64,000 bases of DNA from JBLWXV01 sp048267245 (GCA_048267245.1 JBLWXV010000001.1:372001-436000), one strand, 5' to 3'; counted from the first letter of the stretch, positions 29,464 to 38,192 are shown. Numbers and translations are program-made. Notes: generated from the letters alone by a model not told the origin.

Positions 29464-29799
29464 ATGGCCATTGTAGTAAAAAACAGAAATCTCGGTGTCG
29501 CCCCTCGGAAAGTCCGTCAGGTTTGCGATCTCGTTCGTAATAAGAAAGCGTCAGAAGCTATCCGCATCCTTCGCTTTTGTGAAAAGAAAGAGATTGCACT
29601 TGCTCTTACAAAATTGATCAACAGTGGTCTCGCCATCGCTGATCAGTCTGAGAAATATGACATTGATAATCTCGTGGTTGGTAAAATTTTCGCTGATGAA
29701 GGCGCTACGCTCAAACGCATTATGCCTAGAGCTCAAGGTCGTGCATTCAGAATCAGAAAAAGAACTTCTCACGTAACTGTTGAATTAAAAGAAGTATAG
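29464..29799 (+). CDS. rplV: 50S ribosomal protein L22
   Basis: L22 reaches into the exit tunnel by its beta-hairpin; 111 residues. Visible features are VAPRKVRQVCDLVRNKKASEAIRIL and the hairpin with RIMPRAQGRAFRIRKRTSHVTV. GAGGAGAGG precedes the ATG and rpsC follows ten bases after the stop. Confidence 0.97.
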   Translation: MAIVVKNRNLGVAPRKVRQVCDLVRNKKASEAIRILRFCEKKEIALALTKLINSGLAIADQSEKYDIDNLVVGKIFADEGATLKRIMPRAQGRAFRIRKRTSHVTVELKEV

Positions 29800-29809
29800 G
29801 AAGGGCCGA

Positions 29810-30436
29810 ATGGGACAAAAAGTACATCCATATGGATTTAGACTAGGATACATCAAAGGCTGGCACTCTAACTGGTACGCCAAGAACGAGTACGCCACGG
29901 CCCTTCATGAAGATCTCGCTATCAGAAAGTACATCGAGAAAAATATGAAAAACGCCTCTGTTGCAAGCGTTGATATTGCTCGTACTTCTGATCAGGTAAA
30001 AGTAACTGTAAATACTGCTAAGCCAGGTGTGGCCATCGGTAAGAAAGGTACAGGGATCGAGAAAATCAGAAATGATCTTAAGAACCTCACTAGAGGAACT
30101 CTTATTTTCAACATCGCTGAAGTAAAGCGTCCAGATGCGGATGCCAAGCTAATCGCTGAAGCGGTTGCAAGCCAGCTCGAAAAACGCGTGGCTTTCAGAC
30201 GTGCGATGAAAAAAGTGATGCAAGCTGCCTTCAGAGCTGGTGTTAAGGGTATCCGTATCCGTACATCAGGTCGTCTTGGTGGCGCTGAAATGGCAAGAAC
30301 AGAAGGTTACTCTGAGCGTAAGGTGCCACTACACACACTACGTGCAGATATTGACTATAACACAGCTGAAGCTCATACCACTTACGGCGTTATTGGCGTT
30401 AAGGTTTGGGTTTATAAAGGCGAAATTTACAAGTAA
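29810..30436 (+). CDS. rpsC: 30S ribosomal protein S3
   Basis: S3 forms part of the mRNA entry channel and its helicase; 208 residues, shorter at the C-terminus than E. coli S3 (233) but with both KH-type and C-terminal domains. Landmarks are MGQKVHPYGFRLGYIKGWHSNW, the GKKGTGIEKIRNDL KH loop and GIRIRTSGRLGGAEMARTEGYSER. Confidence 0.97.
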   Translation: MGQKVHPYGFRLGYIKGWHSNWYAKNEYATALHEDLAIRKYIEKNMKNASVASVDIARTSDQVKVTVNTAKPGVAIGKKGTGIEKIRNDLKNLTRGTLIFNIAEVKRPDADAKLIAEAVASQLEKRVAFRRAMKKVMQAAFRAGVKGIRIRTSGRLGGAEMARTEGYSERKVPLHTLRADIDYNTAEAHTTYGVIGVKVWVYKGEIYK

Positions 30437-30463
30437 TTGAAATTACGAGCCTAGAGGTACAAT

Positions 30464-30892
30464 ATGCTAAGCCCTAAAAGAGTTAAGTGGAGAAAGCAGC
30501 AAAAAGGCAGAATGAAAGGCCGCGCCTATCGTGGAAATACTATCACGTTCGGTGAATTTGCTATACAAGCTACGTCTTGTGGATATATAACGAACCGCCA
30601 AATTGAAGCCGCTCGTATTGCGATGACACGTAAGATTAAGCGTGGTGGATCTGTGTGGATTAAAATCTTCCCAGATAAATCACTCACGCGTAAACCTGCG
30701 GAAGTTCGTATGGGTAAAGGTAAAGGTTCTCCTGATTCATGGGTTGCCGTGGTTAAACCAGGAAGAGTTCTTTTCGAGATCAAGCACCCTGATGCTGAGC
30801 TAACTCATGAGGCCTTGAAGCTTGCTTGTTACAAGCTTCCTGTGAAGACAAAAATTATTAAGCGCGATGCTGTTGAGCAAGCGACTAACTAA
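30464..30892 (+). CDS. rplP: 50S ribosomal protein L16
   Basis: L16 supports tRNA accommodation near the A site; 142 residues. It starts MLSPKRVKWRKQQKGRMKG and carries GGSVWIKIFPDKSLTRKPAEVRMGKGKGSPD and the C-terminal EALKLACYKLPVKTKII. AGAGGTACAAT precedes the ATG. Confidence 0.98.
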   Translation: MLSPKRVKWRKQQKGRMKGRAYRGNTITFGEFAIQATSCGYITNRQIEAARIAMTRKIKRGGSVWIKIFPDKSLTRKPAEVRMGKGKGSPDSWVAVVKPGRVLFEIKHPDAELTHEALKLACYKLPVKTKIIKRDAVEQATN

Positions 30893-30910
30893 GCCGCGAG
30901 TGAGGAAGTC

Positions 30911-31102
30911 ATGTTGAAGATGAGTGAAGTAAAGACTTGGGATGCTAAGCAGTTAGATACGAAAGTTAACGAGCTTAAAAGAAAGCTCTTTGACCTTAGA
31001 ATGCAAAAAAATGCTGCTGGTATTGAGAAGCCTCACCTTTTTAAAGTATTCAAAAAGGATATCGCTAGGCTTGAAACTGCTAAATCACAGTTAGCTAAAT
31101 AA
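30911..31102 (+). CDS. rpmC: 50S ribosomal protein L29
   Basis: Two-helix protein at the tunnel exit, next to L23; 63 residues. ELKRKLFDLRMQKNAAGIEKPHLFKVFKKDIARLETA matches the family. ATG 30911 follows GAGGAAG with suitable spacing; an in-frame ATG nine bases later is an alternative. Confidence 0.95.
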   Translation: MLKMSEVKTWDAKQLDTKVNELKRKLFDLRMQKNAAGIEKPHLFKVFKKDIARLETAKSQLAK

Positions 31103-31121
31103 GTTGAGATAGGAAGTAGTT

Positions 31122-31379
31122 ATGAGTGAACAAGTAGCTAATAGCACAAAAAGAACACTAGAAGGTGTTGTAGTATCAAACACAAACGACAAGACAATTG
31201 TTGTTAACGTTGTAAGACGCTACAAGCACGCCACTTACAATAAGTTCGTGAACTTCTCTAAGAAGTACCATGCTCACGATCTTAACAACCAAGCACAGGT
31301 TGGAGATAAAGTTTGGATCGTAGAATCTAAGCCTTACTCAAAAATGAAGAAGTGGGAACTAGTAAAAATCGTTAAGTAA
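31122..31379 (+). CDS. rpsQ: 30S ribosomal protein S17
   Basis: Primary 16S-binding OB-fold protein; 85 residues. Core motif: KRTLEGVVVSNTNDKTIVVNVVRRYKHATYNKFVNFSKKYHAHD, ending WELVKIVK. AGGAAG precedes the ATG. It is the last gene before the 60-base gap that marks the S10/spc boundary. Confidence 0.97.
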   Translation: MSEQVANSTKRTLEGVVVSNTNDKTIVVNVVRRYKHATYNKFVNFSKKYHAHDLNNQAQVGDKVWIVESKPYSKMKKWELVKIVK

Positions 31380-31397
31380 TAAAGTTATGTAGGCTCT

Positions 31398-31415
31398 GAG
31401 TGGGAGTGCCCATTC
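31398..31415 (+). promoter_or_regulatory. Hairpin at the S10/spc boundary, before rplN
   Basis: GAGTGGG (31398-31404) pairs with CCCATTC (31409-31415) over an AGTG loop with one G-U. There is no U-run. It lies in the one larger gap in this part of the cluster, where the E. coli spc promoter sits. Confidence 0.35.
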
Positions 31416-31439
31416 ATCCTCGCAGTTGTGGAGTAGACC

Positions 31440-31808
31440 ATGATTCAAATGCAAACAAAACTGGAAGTTGCAGATAACTCTGGAGCCAAGGTTGTTAAGT
31501 GTATTAAGGTCCTCGGTGGATCAAAGAGAATGTCAGCGTCAATTGGCGATGTAATCGTTGTTGCCGTTCAACAAGCTCTAGCCGGTGGGAAGATTAAAAA
31601 AGGTGACGTAAAGAAAGCTGTAATCGTGAGAACTGCTTATCCACAACGTCGTGAAGATGGAAGCTACATTCAGTTTGATGAAAACAGCGTAGTTATCCTC
31701 AATAACCAAAACGAACCAGTTGGAACACGTATTTTTGGGCCAGTTGCTCGTGAACTTAGAGCGAAGAGCTTTACAAAAATCTGTTCACTTGCACCTGAAG
31801 TTCTTTAA
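31440..31808 (+). CDS. rplN: 50S ribosomal protein L14
   Basis: L14 forms intersubunit bridges and contacts L19; 122 residues, standard. MIQMQTKLEVADNSGAKVVKCIKVLGGS at the start and the C-terminal GTRIFGPVARELRAKSFTKICSLAPEVL are typical. GGAGTAGACC precedes the ATG. Confidence 0.98.
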   Translation: MIQMQTKLEVADNSGAKVVKCIKVLGGSKRMSASIGDVIVVAVQQALAGGKIKKGDVKKAVIVRTAYPQRREDGSYIQFDENSVVILNNQNEPVGTRIFGPVARELRAKSFTKICSLAPEVL

Positions 31809-31820
31809 GAGGTTGGCATC

Positions 31821-32129
31821 ATGCAGAAGTTAAAATTAAACGATGAAGTAATTATTCTTGCAGGCAAGGATAAGGGCAAAACTGGAAAAGTAACTAAGAT
31901 CAACGCAAAGAAACAAGTTGTGATGGTTGAGGGTGTAAACGCTGTTAAGAAAGCGCTTAAGCCAACTCAAGAAAACCCAACTGGTGGAATCGTTGATATC
32001 GAAGCTCCAGTTCACATTTCTAACGTTGCACTTATTAGTCCAAAAACTAAGAAAGCAACTAGAGTTAAAATTGAAACTCGCGACGGAAAACAAGTACGCG
32101 TAGCCGTTAAATGCGGCTCTGTGCTCTAA
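31821..32129 (+). CDS. rplX: 50S ribosomal protein L24
   Basis: Assembly initiator at the tunnel exit; 102 residues with the KOW motif DEVIILAGKDKGKTGKVTKI, then NAVKKALKPTQENPTGGIVDIEAPVHISNVALI. It starts 12 bases after rplN. Confidence 0.97.
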   Translation: MQKLKLNDEVIILAGKDKGKTGKVTKINAKKQVVMVEGVNAVKKALKPTQENPTGGIVDIEAPVHISNVALISPKTKKATRVKIETRDGKQVRVAVKCGSVL

Positions 32130-32158
32130 GCGAAAGTATAAGGTAAGTTGAGGCGAAT

Positions 32159-32698
32159 ATGGCAAGGTTGAAAGACATTTATACTGGTGAGGTTGTTCCA
32201 GAGCTTCAAAAGAAGTTCAACTTCAAGAACGTTCATCAGATTCCAAAGCTCGAAAAAATCGTTGTAAGCTGTACAACAAAAGACGCTGTTACAAACTCAA
32301 AAGTAATTGAGAGTTTGGTTGCTGATCTTGGTCAAATCACTGGTCAAAAGCCAGTTGTGACCAGAGCTCGCAAGTCAGTTGCTTCGTTCAAGCTTCGTGA
32401 AGGGATGCCACTTGGTGCAGCCGTTACACTTAGAGGCGAGAGAATGTACGAGTTCCTCGATCGCTTAGTGAATATCTCTTTGCCACGTGTTCGTGACTTT
32501 AGAGGGATTAACCCTAAAGGTTTCGACGGAAAAGGTAACTACAACTTTGGTATCAAAGAGCAGATTATCTTCCCAGAAATCAACTATGACAAAATTGATA
32601 AAGTGCGCGGTGTTGGGATCACAATCGTAACATCAGCTAAGAATAACGAAGAAGGCCGTGAACTACTCACTCTTCTTGGCATGCCATTTAGAAAGTAA
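32159..32698 (+). CDS. rplE: 50S ribosomal protein L5
   Basis: 5S rRNA-binding protein of the central protuberance; 179 residues. Landmarks are GQKPVVTRARKSVASFKLREGMPLGAAVTLRGERMYEFLDRL and PRVRDFRGINPKGFDGKGNYNFGIKEQIIFPEI. Seventeen bases separate it from rpsN. Confidence 0.98.
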   Translation: MARLKDIYTGEVVPELQKKFNFKNVHQIPKLEKIVVSCTTKDAVTNSKVIESLVADLGQITGQKPVVTRARKSVASFKLREGMPLGAAVTLRGERMYEFLDRLVNISLPRVRDFRGINPKGFDGKGNYNFGIKEQIIFPEINYDKIDKVRGVGITIVTSAKNNEEGRELLTLLGMPFRK

Positions 32699-32714
32699 TA
32701 AGGCGAGGTTTAAA

Positions 32715-33020
32715 ATGGCGAAACTTTCAAAGATCGTAAGTAATGACAAAAAGAAGAAGATGGCTAAAAAACATCTTCCACTTCGTAAAGAGTTGAGAGC
32801 TAAAGTGAAGAACGAAAGCCTCTCGGACGAAGAAAGATTTGAAGCTCAAATGAAGCTTCAGAGTCTTCCAAGAAACTCTTGCGAGAATAGAATCCGTAAT
32901 CGTTGTGAAATGACTGGGCGTCCAAGAGCTTATTACAGAAAGTTTGGTCTCTCACGTACATCATTCAGAGAGCTTGCCCTATCAGGTATGCTTCCTGGTG
33001 TAACAAAGTCTAGCTGGTAA
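32715..33020 (+). CDS. rpsN: 30S ribosomal protein S14 (long, zinc-independent form)
   Basis: S14 completes the 30S head; 101 residues from MAKLSKIV. This is the long form without the two CxxC pairs of the zinc type, although two scattered cysteines occur in NSCENRIRNRCEMTGRPRAYYRKFGLSRTSFRELAL. ATG 32715 follows GGCGAGG; upstream in-frame starts lie inside rplE. L36 in the same cluster is, by contrast, the zinc-binding form. Confidence 0.97.
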   Translation: MAKLSKIVSNDKKKKMAKKHLPLRKELRAKVKNESLSDEERFEAQMKLQSLPRNSCENRIRNRCEMTGRPRAYYRKFGLSRTSFRELALSGMLPGVTKSSW

Positions 33021-33037
33021 GAGTAGGAGTAGCCGTT

Positions 33038-33421
33038 ATGATGACAGATCCAGTTGCAGATATGCTAACAAGAATTCGCAATGCTATTCGTGCCGGTCAC
33101 GATCGCGTTGAGTTCCCAGCTTCAAAAGTAAAAGCTGGTATTTGTAAAGTTCTTAAAGAAGAAGGTTACATCCGTTCTTTCAAGATTATTGCAAAAGAAA
33201 AAGCCGACATTCGTCTTAAAGTTCTTCTTAAAGAGAACGCGATTGTAGGTCTCGATAGAGTTTCAAGACCAGGTCTTAGACAGTACCGTGGATACGAAGA
33301 AATGCCACGTGTTGTTTCTGGTCTAGGTATTTCTGTTGTTTCGACTTCACACGGTGTTCTTTCATCACGTGAAGCGAAGAAGAGAAAGGTCGGGGGCGAA
33401 GTCCTCTGTAACGTTTGGTAG
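33038..33421 (+). CDS. rpsH: 30S ribosomal protein S8
   Basis: Primary 16S-binding protein and, in E. coli, repressor of the spc operon; 127 residues. DPVADMLTRIRNAIRAGHDRVEFPASKVK at the start and GLGISVVSTSHGVLSSREAKKRKVGGEVLCNVW at the end are characteristic. TAGGAG lies eight bases before ATG 33038; a second ATG follows immediately. Confidence 0.98.
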   Translation: MMTDPVADMLTRIRNAIRAGHDRVEFPASKVKAGICKVLKEEGYIRSFKIIAKEKADIRLKVLLKENAIVGLDRVSRPGLRQYRGYEEMPRVVSGLGISVVSTSHGVLSSREAKKRKVGGEVLCNVW

Positions 33422-33458
33422 TGACAAAGTCGTTATCATATTAAAAAGGGTTTAAGAG

Positions 33459-33995
33459 ATGTCACGTATTGGAAAGCTACCGGTTGCCATCCCCGATAAA
33501 GTAGAAGTGAAAGTTGATGGTGCTACAGTTAGTGTAAAAGGGCCAAACGGTCTTCTTACTCATACATTCAACAACCTTGTTACGATTAAAATCGAAGACA
33601 AGAGCGTTGTTGTTGCTCCAATTAATGAAGAGCAAAATGCCCGTGCTATGTGGGGAACAGCTCGCACACTCGTCAACAACATGGTTGTTGGTGTAAGTGC
33701 TGGTTTTACTCGCTCACTAGAGTTCACTGGTGTTGGTTATAAGGCTGCTGTTAAGGGCGACGAAATCGAGTTGAGTCTTGGTTACTCTCACCCAATTAAC
33801 TATAAACTTCCTGAAGGTATTTCAGCAAAAGTTAACAAGAACCAGATTGATATTTCTGGCGCTAGTAAAGAACTTGTTGGATTCGTTGCAGCGAAAATCA
33901 GATCATTTAGACCACCAGAGCCGTACAAAGGTAAGGGTGTTAAATATCTTGAAGAGACAATCATTAGAAAAGCTGGTAAATCTGGCGGTAAATAA
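33459..33995 (+). CDS. rplF: 50S ribosomal protein L6
   Basis: L6 lies near the factor-binding site; 178 residues with two similar domains. MSRIGKLPVAIPDKVEV opens the protein, and SKELVGFVAAKIRSFRPPEPYKGKGVKYLEE with KAGKSGGK closes it, as usual. Confidence 0.98.
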   Translation: MSRIGKLPVAIPDKVEVKVDGATVSVKGPNGLLTHTFNNLVTIKIEDKSVVVAPINEEQNARAMWGTARTLVNNMVVGVSAGFTRSLEFTGVGYKAAVKGDEIELSLGYSHPINYKLPEGISAKVNKNQIDISGASKELVGFVAAKIRSFRPPEPYKGKGVKYLEETIIRKAGKSGGK

Positions 33996-34047
33996 TAATA
34001 AATGTGCCTGAATATGGGTTTAATCCCTAGGGTTCGTGAGGTTGAAG

Positions 34048-34422
34048 ATGAGAAAGCCGTTGAGCAAAATTAAAGATCCTTCACTTGCTAGAAGAGTTAG
34101 AAGAAAACTTTCTACTCGTAGCACTTTGAGTGGAACTGCTGAAAGACCAAGAGTATGTCCTACTCGTTCAAATAAGCACCTAAGCATCCAAGTTATTGAC
34201 GATGTTTCTAGAAAAACTATCGCCAGCGCTCAGACATTTGGTAAAGCTAAAGTAGAAGCTAAGCCAACTATCGAAGGTGCAAAAGTTCTTGGTGCTAACA
34301 TTGCTGAGAAGTTGAAGTCACAAAATATTACAACGGTTGTTTTTGATCGTGCCGGTTACCGTTACCACGGTGTTATCGCTGCTATCGCACAAAGCCTCCG
34401 TGACAACGGTATTCAAGTTTAA
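34048..34422 (+). CDS. rplR: 50S ribosomal protein L18
   Basis: 5S rRNA-binding protein; 124 residues. Typical parts are RRVRRKLSTRSTLSGTAERPRVCPTRSNKHLSIQVIDD and VVFDRAGYRYHGVIAAIAQSLRDNGIQV. ATG 34048 has GAGG six bases upstream; a GTG four codons earlier lies before that site and is less likely. Confidence 0.97.
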   Translation: MRKPLSKIKDPSLARRVRRKLSTRSTLSGTAERPRVCPTRSNKHLSIQVIDDVSRKTIASAQTFGKAKVEAKPTIEGAKVLGANIAEKLKSQNITTVVFDRAGYRYHGVIAAIAQSLRDNGIQV

Positions 34423-34439
34423 GGTTAGAGGATCAGATC

Positions 34440-35066
34440 ATGAGTGAAGAAAATAAAGTTGAAGAAACTCTAGTTGATAATGTTGAAATGGAAGCTGCCG
34501 AAGGATCTGATGGTAAAGAAGATCGCAAAGGTAAGAGAAAAGGCAGAGATGCCGCTCCTCGCAAGCCACGTAAAGAAGTTGCTAACCCTGAATTTGAAGA
34601 GCGCGTTGTTGCAGTAAACCGCGTTGCTAAAGTTGTTAAGGGTGGTCGTCGCTTCTCTTTCTCTGCTCTTATGATTGTAGGAGACAAGAAAGGTCGCGTT
34701 GGTTACGGACTTGGTAAGGCCAAGGAAGTTCCTGAAGCAATTAGAAAAGCCACACAGGCTGCGCAAAAAAATATGGTTGCAGTTCCCCTTGATAACGGAA
34801 CAATCCCACACGAAATCCTAGGTGAGTTCGATGCTGGTAAGATCCTTTTCAAGCCAGCTGCTGAGGGTACTGGTGTTAAGGCTGCTGGTGCTTGTCGTTC
34901 AATCCTAGAGCTCGCTGGTGTGAGAGACGTTCTAACGAAGTCACTTCGTGGAACTAACCCACACAACGTAGTAAAAGCTACTTTTGCAGCTCTTCGTCAA
35001 CTTCGTTCAGCTAGTGATGTTGCTAACATCCGCGGAATTGAAGTTAAAAACGTACGTCTTAAGTAG
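34440..35066 (+). CDS. rpsE: 30S ribosomal protein S5
   Basis: S5 helps decoding fidelity and mRNA entry; 208 residues against about 167 in E. coli. The core begins near EFEERVVAVNRVAKVVKGGRRFSFSALMIVGD and includes GYGLGKAKEVPEAIRKA. It is preceded by about 48 extra residues: an acidic stretch (MSEENKVEETLVDNVEME...) then a basic one (KGKRKGRDAAPRKPRK). The acidic opening resembles those of NusG and L3 here. Confidence 0.97.
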   Translation: MSEENKVEETLVDNVEMEAAEGSDGKEDRKGKRKGRDAAPRKPRKEVANPEFEERVVAVNRVAKVVKGGRRFSFSALMIVGDKKGRVGYGLGKAKEVPEAIRKATQAAQKNMVAVPLDNGTIPHEILGEFDAGKILFKPAAEGTGVKAAGACRSILELAGVRDVLTKSLRGTNPHNVVKATFAALRQLRSASDVANIRGIEVKNVRLK

Positions 35067-35080
35067 TAGAGGGTAGAGAG

Positions 35081-35266
35081 ATGTCTAAAACAATCACTGT
35101 TAAGCTAAAGAAAAGTACAATCGCCTGTACTGATAAGCAAAAAGCCAACGTTCGCGGACTTGGCCTTACAAGAACAGGTCGAGTAAGAACTCTTGAAAAT
35201 ACTCCTGCTGTTCGTGGAATGATCAAAAAGGTTATTCACCTAGTAGAAGTTGTTTCTGAGCAATAA
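35081..35266 (+). CDS. rpmD: 50S ribosomal protein L30
   Basis: Small 50S protein, 61 residues. ITVKLKKSTIACTDKQKANVRGLGLTRTGRVRTLENTPAVRGMIKKVIHLVEV matches the bacterial short form. It lies between rpsE and rplO as in most bacteria. Confidence 0.95.
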   Translation: MSKTITVKLKKSTIACTDKQKANVRGLGLTRTGRVRTLENTPAVRGMIKKVIHLVEVVSEQ

Positions 35267-35296
35267 AAAGTTCGAATTAGTTGGAGCGAGGAAGTT

Positions 35297-35752
35297 ATGT
35301 TAACGCTAAATAATCTAAGCAGCCCTAAAGGCGCTCATAAGAATACTAAGAGAATTGGTCGCGGTCAGGGTTCTGGCTGGGGTCAACAGGCTGGTAAAGG
35401 TCACAAAGGTCAAAAAGCTCGTAAGAGTGGCCATGTGAGAACAGGCTTTATCGGTGGTGCCCTTCCACTCTATATGAGACTTCCAAAGCGCGGATTCTCA
35501 AACGCAGTATTTAAAACTGAGTTTGCTACCGTGAATCTTGGTAAGATCAATGAGAAGTTTGAGACTGGTTCAGTTGATAGAGAAGCCCTCATCGCTGCTG
35601 GTATTCTCAAGGGTGCAGATCGTCAAAAAGCGATTAAGATTTTAGGTGACGGAGAACTTACAAAGGCGCTAACCTTTGTAAATATTGAAAAGTTCTCAAA
35701 GTCTGCCGTAACGGCCATTGAAAAGGCTGGCGGAAAAATCGAATCAAAATAA
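35297..35752 (+). CDS. rplO: 50S ribosomal protein L15
   Basis: Late-assembly 50S protein, 151 residues. The glycine- and basic-rich N-terminus (KRIGRGQGSGWGQQAGKGHKGQKARKSG) and PLYMRLPKRGFSN are the family hallmarks. AGCGAGGAAG precedes the ATG; secY starts 15 bases after the stop. Confidence 0.97.
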   Translation: MLTLNNLSSPKGAHKNTKRIGRGQGSGWGQQAGKGHKGQKARKSGHVRTGFIGGALPLYMRLPKRGFSNAVFKTEFATVNLGKINEKFETGSVDREALIAAGILKGADRQKAIKILGDGELTKALTFVNIEKFSKSAVTAIEKAGGKIESK

Positions 35753-35767
35753 TAAAGGTGTAAAAGG

Positions 35768-37078
35768 ATGTCCACTGCTCAAGGAAAGCTTGAAGAGCTA
35801 AAGAAGAAGATATTATTTACAGTTCTCCTTCTTGTTGTTTACCGCCTTGCTGCCCAAGTCCCAGTTCCTGGGGTTAACGCCAAGGCTCTGATTTCATACT
35901 TTTCGGAATCGGGTGGTGGAATCTTTGATCTTATTAACACCTTCAGTGGTGGTGCCTTCAAGCGCTTCTCAGTGCTTGCACTTGGGATCATGCCTTACAT
36001 CACCACATCAATTATCTTCAGTCTTCTTGGTGAAGTAATCCCTCAGATTGCTGAACTCCAAGAAGATTCAGAAGGTCAAAAGAAAATTCAAAAGTGGACT
36101 CGCTACGCAACTGTCGTACTATGCTGTATTCAAGGCTATGGTATGGCCGCCGTATTTGAGAGCTTTAAGTCTCCAGGTGGCGTTCCAGTTATTCCCGATC
36201 CAGGTATGCTCTTTAGACTTACAACAATGATCACTCTTGCTGGTGGGACAATGTTCCTTCTTTGGCTAGGAGAGAGAATTACTGAATACGGTCTAGAAAA
36301 CGGCGTATCTCTTATTATCTTTGCAGGTATTGCTGTTGAGCTACCAGCTGAGATTCTTCAAAAGCTAACACTTTATAGAAATGGCGAGCTCTCAGGTATG
36401 AGCATGCTACTTTTCTTTGGCATTATTCTCGTGGCCTTCTTTGTAGTTGCCTTTATTGAGCGCTCATTTAGAAGTGTTCCCGTACAATATGCAAAGAAAG
36501 TAGTTCACAACCGTGTTTATGGTGGAACTCAGTCACTTCCGATGCGTCTTGATACTGGCGGTGTTATGCCTCCAATTCTTGCGAGCTCACTTCTTGCCGC
36601 TCCTGCTACGTTTGCTAGCTTTGTAGGTGAGGGAAGTCCGCTTAAGCCGTATCTCGATACTATTCAGCAGTCACTCTATCCTGGGCAATTGCTGTTTAAT
36701 ATCCTCTTTGCTGCTCTGATTGTGTATATGACTTACTTTTATGCACCGATTCAGTTTAAGACAAAGAAGATTTCTGAAATGCTTCAAAAGAACAACGCAT
36801 TTATCCCGGGCATTCGTCCAGGTGCTAAGACGACAGAATATCTAGATTTTATTCTCTATCGTCTCAGCTTCTTTGGCGCTCTTTATCTAGTTGTTGTTTG
36901 CGTTCTTCCTGACATGATTACCGGTAGCCACACTCGTTTTGGTGGCACTGCTATGCTGATCCTCGTATCTGTATCTATTCGTGTCATGATGAATATTCAG
37001 TCATTCATGTATGCTGACCGCTACGAAACTGCGTATAAATCACGCGGCAAGTACAACGGTCAAAATAGAAGGTTTTAA
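35768..37078 (+). CDS. secY: Preprotein translocase channel subunit SecY
   Basis: Channel of the Sec translocon, 436 residues with ten predicted membrane helices. Landmarks are VPVPGVN, the plug region with GGAFKRFSVLALGIMPYITTSII, the cytoplasmic loop with RSVPVQYAKK, LPMRLDTGGVMPPILASS and the C-terminal FYAPIQF and GTAMLILVSV segments. It works with SecE, encoded 25 kb away in the same run. Two bases separate its stop from adk. Confidence 0.98.
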   Translation: MSTAQGKLEELKKKILFTVLLLVVYRLAAQVPVPGVNAKALISYFSESGGGIFDLINTFSGGAFKRFSVLALGIMPYITTSIIFSLLGEVIPQIAELQEDSEGQKKIQKWTRYATVVLCCIQGYGMAAVFESFKSPGGVPVIPDPGMLFRLTTMITLAGGTMFLLWLGERITEYGLENGVSLIIFAGIAVELPAEILQKLTLYRNGELSGMSMLLFFGIILVAFFVVAFIERSFRSVPVQYAKKVVHNRVYGGTQSLPMRLDTGGVMPPILASSLLAAPATFASFVGEGSPLKPYLDTIQQSLYPGQLLFNILFAALIVYMTYFYAPIQFKTKKISEMLQKNNAFIPGIRPGAKTTEYLDFILYRLSFFGALYLVVVCVLPDMITGSHTRFGGTAMLILVSVSIRVMMNIQSFMYADRYETAYKSRGKYNGQNRRF

Positions 37079-37080
37079 TT

Positions 37081-37719
37081 ATGTCTAGGCCACAACTTAT
37101 ACTTCTTGGAGCTCCTGGCTCTGGCAAGGGAACTCAGGCGCAGAAGTTAGTGGCCAATATGGGATATAAGCACATTTCAACTGGCGACCTTCTTCGCAGT
37201 GAAATTGCCAAGGGCTCAGACCTTGGAAAGCGCGTAAAGCAGATTATGGACGAGGGAAAGCTCGTTGATGATCAAACTGTTCTCGAGCTTCTTAAGGTCA
37301 ATTGTGACCTCAAGGGCAACTCCTACATTTTTGATGGTTTTCCACGCAATATTGATCAAGCTCGCGCACTTGAAGAGGTAGTTCTTCAGGGCACTAAGAC
37401 TAAGGCCGTTTACTTCGAAATCGACCTAGAGATCTTGGTTCAACGCATCACCAATAGAAGACTCGCTCCAAAAAGTGGTGAGATCTACAATCTTCTCTCC
37501 AAGCCACCCAAGGTGGCCGGTAAGTGTGATGTAAGTGGGGAAGACCTCATTCAGCGTCCCGATGACAATGAGACGACTGTGAGAAATCGACTTGGAATCT
37601 TCAAAGAGACCATTGAGCCGATTCTTGCTTTCTATGAGTCACAGGGAGTGCTTGCGAGAATTAATGCAGACCAAGCCTCTGAGGCGGTCTATGCTGAGCT
37701 CGAGAGCGCTTTAAGCTAG
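37081..37719 (+). CDS. adk: Adenylate kinase
   Basis: Interconverts ATP + AMP and 2 ADP; 212 residues. P-loop GAPGSGKGTQA (about 10-20), AMP-binding ISTGDLLRSEI, DGFPRN, and the long lid with RLAPKSGEIYNLLSKPPKVAGKCD and RPDDNETTVRNRL. The lid lacks the four-cysteine zinc set. Position after secY is the usual one. Confidence 0.98.
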   Translation: MSRPQLILLGAPGSGKGTQAQKLVANMGYKHISTGDLLRSEIAKGSDLGKRVKQIMDEGKLVDDQTVLELLKVNCDLKGNSYIFDGFPRNIDQARALEEVVLQGTKTKAVYFEIDLEILVQRITNRRLAPKSGEIYNLLSKPPKVAGKCDVSGEDLIQRPDDNETTVRNRLGIFKETIEPILAFYESQGVLARINADQASEAVYAELESALS

Positions 37720-37755
37720 AAAAAATTACAGATACATTCGGGAGCCTGCGATAAC

Positions 37756-37784
37756 TTGCCATCAAGGCCCGAAGCATATATATA
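37756..37784 (+). promoter_or_regulatory. Candidate internal promoter for infA-rpmJ and the alpha genes
   Basis: TTGCCA (37756-37761), a 17-base spacer and TATATA (37779-37784) lie in the 96-base gap between adk and infA. It could drive infA, rpmJ, rpsM, rpsK, rpoA and rplQ independently of the upstream cluster. Confidence 0.5.
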
Positions 37785-37815
37785 GGCAAGATCATAATTT
37801 AGGTAAATTGAAGCT

Positions 37816-38043
37816 ATGGCAGAAAGCGCTGATGTAATTGAAATTGAAGGTGAGGTCACAGAACTTCTCCCTAACACTAAGTTTAGGGTAAAGCTTCCAA
37901 ATGGCCACTCAATTATCGCTCATATTAGCGGTAAGATGCGCATGCACTTCATTAAGATTCTCCCTGGAGACAAAGTTCTTGTGGAGATTTCTAAATATGA
38001 TCTGACAAAAGGAAGAATCATTTATCGCAGTAAAGGGCGATAA
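37816..38043 (+). CDS. infA: Translation initiation factor IF-1
   Basis: OB-fold factor occupying the 30S A site at initiation; 75 residues. IEIEGEVTELLPNTKFRVKLPNGHSIIAHISGKMRMHFIKILPGDKVLVEISKYDLTKGRI is canonical. The Shine-Dalgarno is weak (TTGAAG). Confidence 0.98.
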   Translation: MAESADVIEIEGEVTELLPNTKFRVKLPNGHSIIAHISGKMRMHFIKILPGDKVLVEISKYDLTKGRIIYRSKGR

Positions 38044-38075
38044 TTTAGCCGATAACAAGTGAGAGAGGGTCTGTT

Positions 38076-38192
38076 ATGAAAGTGAGATCATCGGTAAAAG
38101 CGATTTGCAAAGATTGCAAAATTGTTAAGAGAAAAGGGATTTTAAGAGTAGTTTGTAAGAAAAGTCCTAAGCACAAGCAAAAACAAGGTTAA
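38076..38192 (+). CDS. rpmJ: 50S ribosomal protein L36 (zinc-binding form)
   Basis: A 38-residue protein, MKVRSSVKAICKDCKIVK and on, too short for most gene finders. The zinc ligands C11, C14, C27 and H33 follow the family spacing C-x2-C-x12-C-x5-H. GAGAGAGG precedes the ATG. It lies between infA and rpsM as in most bacteria. Confidence 0.96.
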   Translation: MKVRSSVKAICKDCKIVKRKGILRVVCKKSPKHKQKQG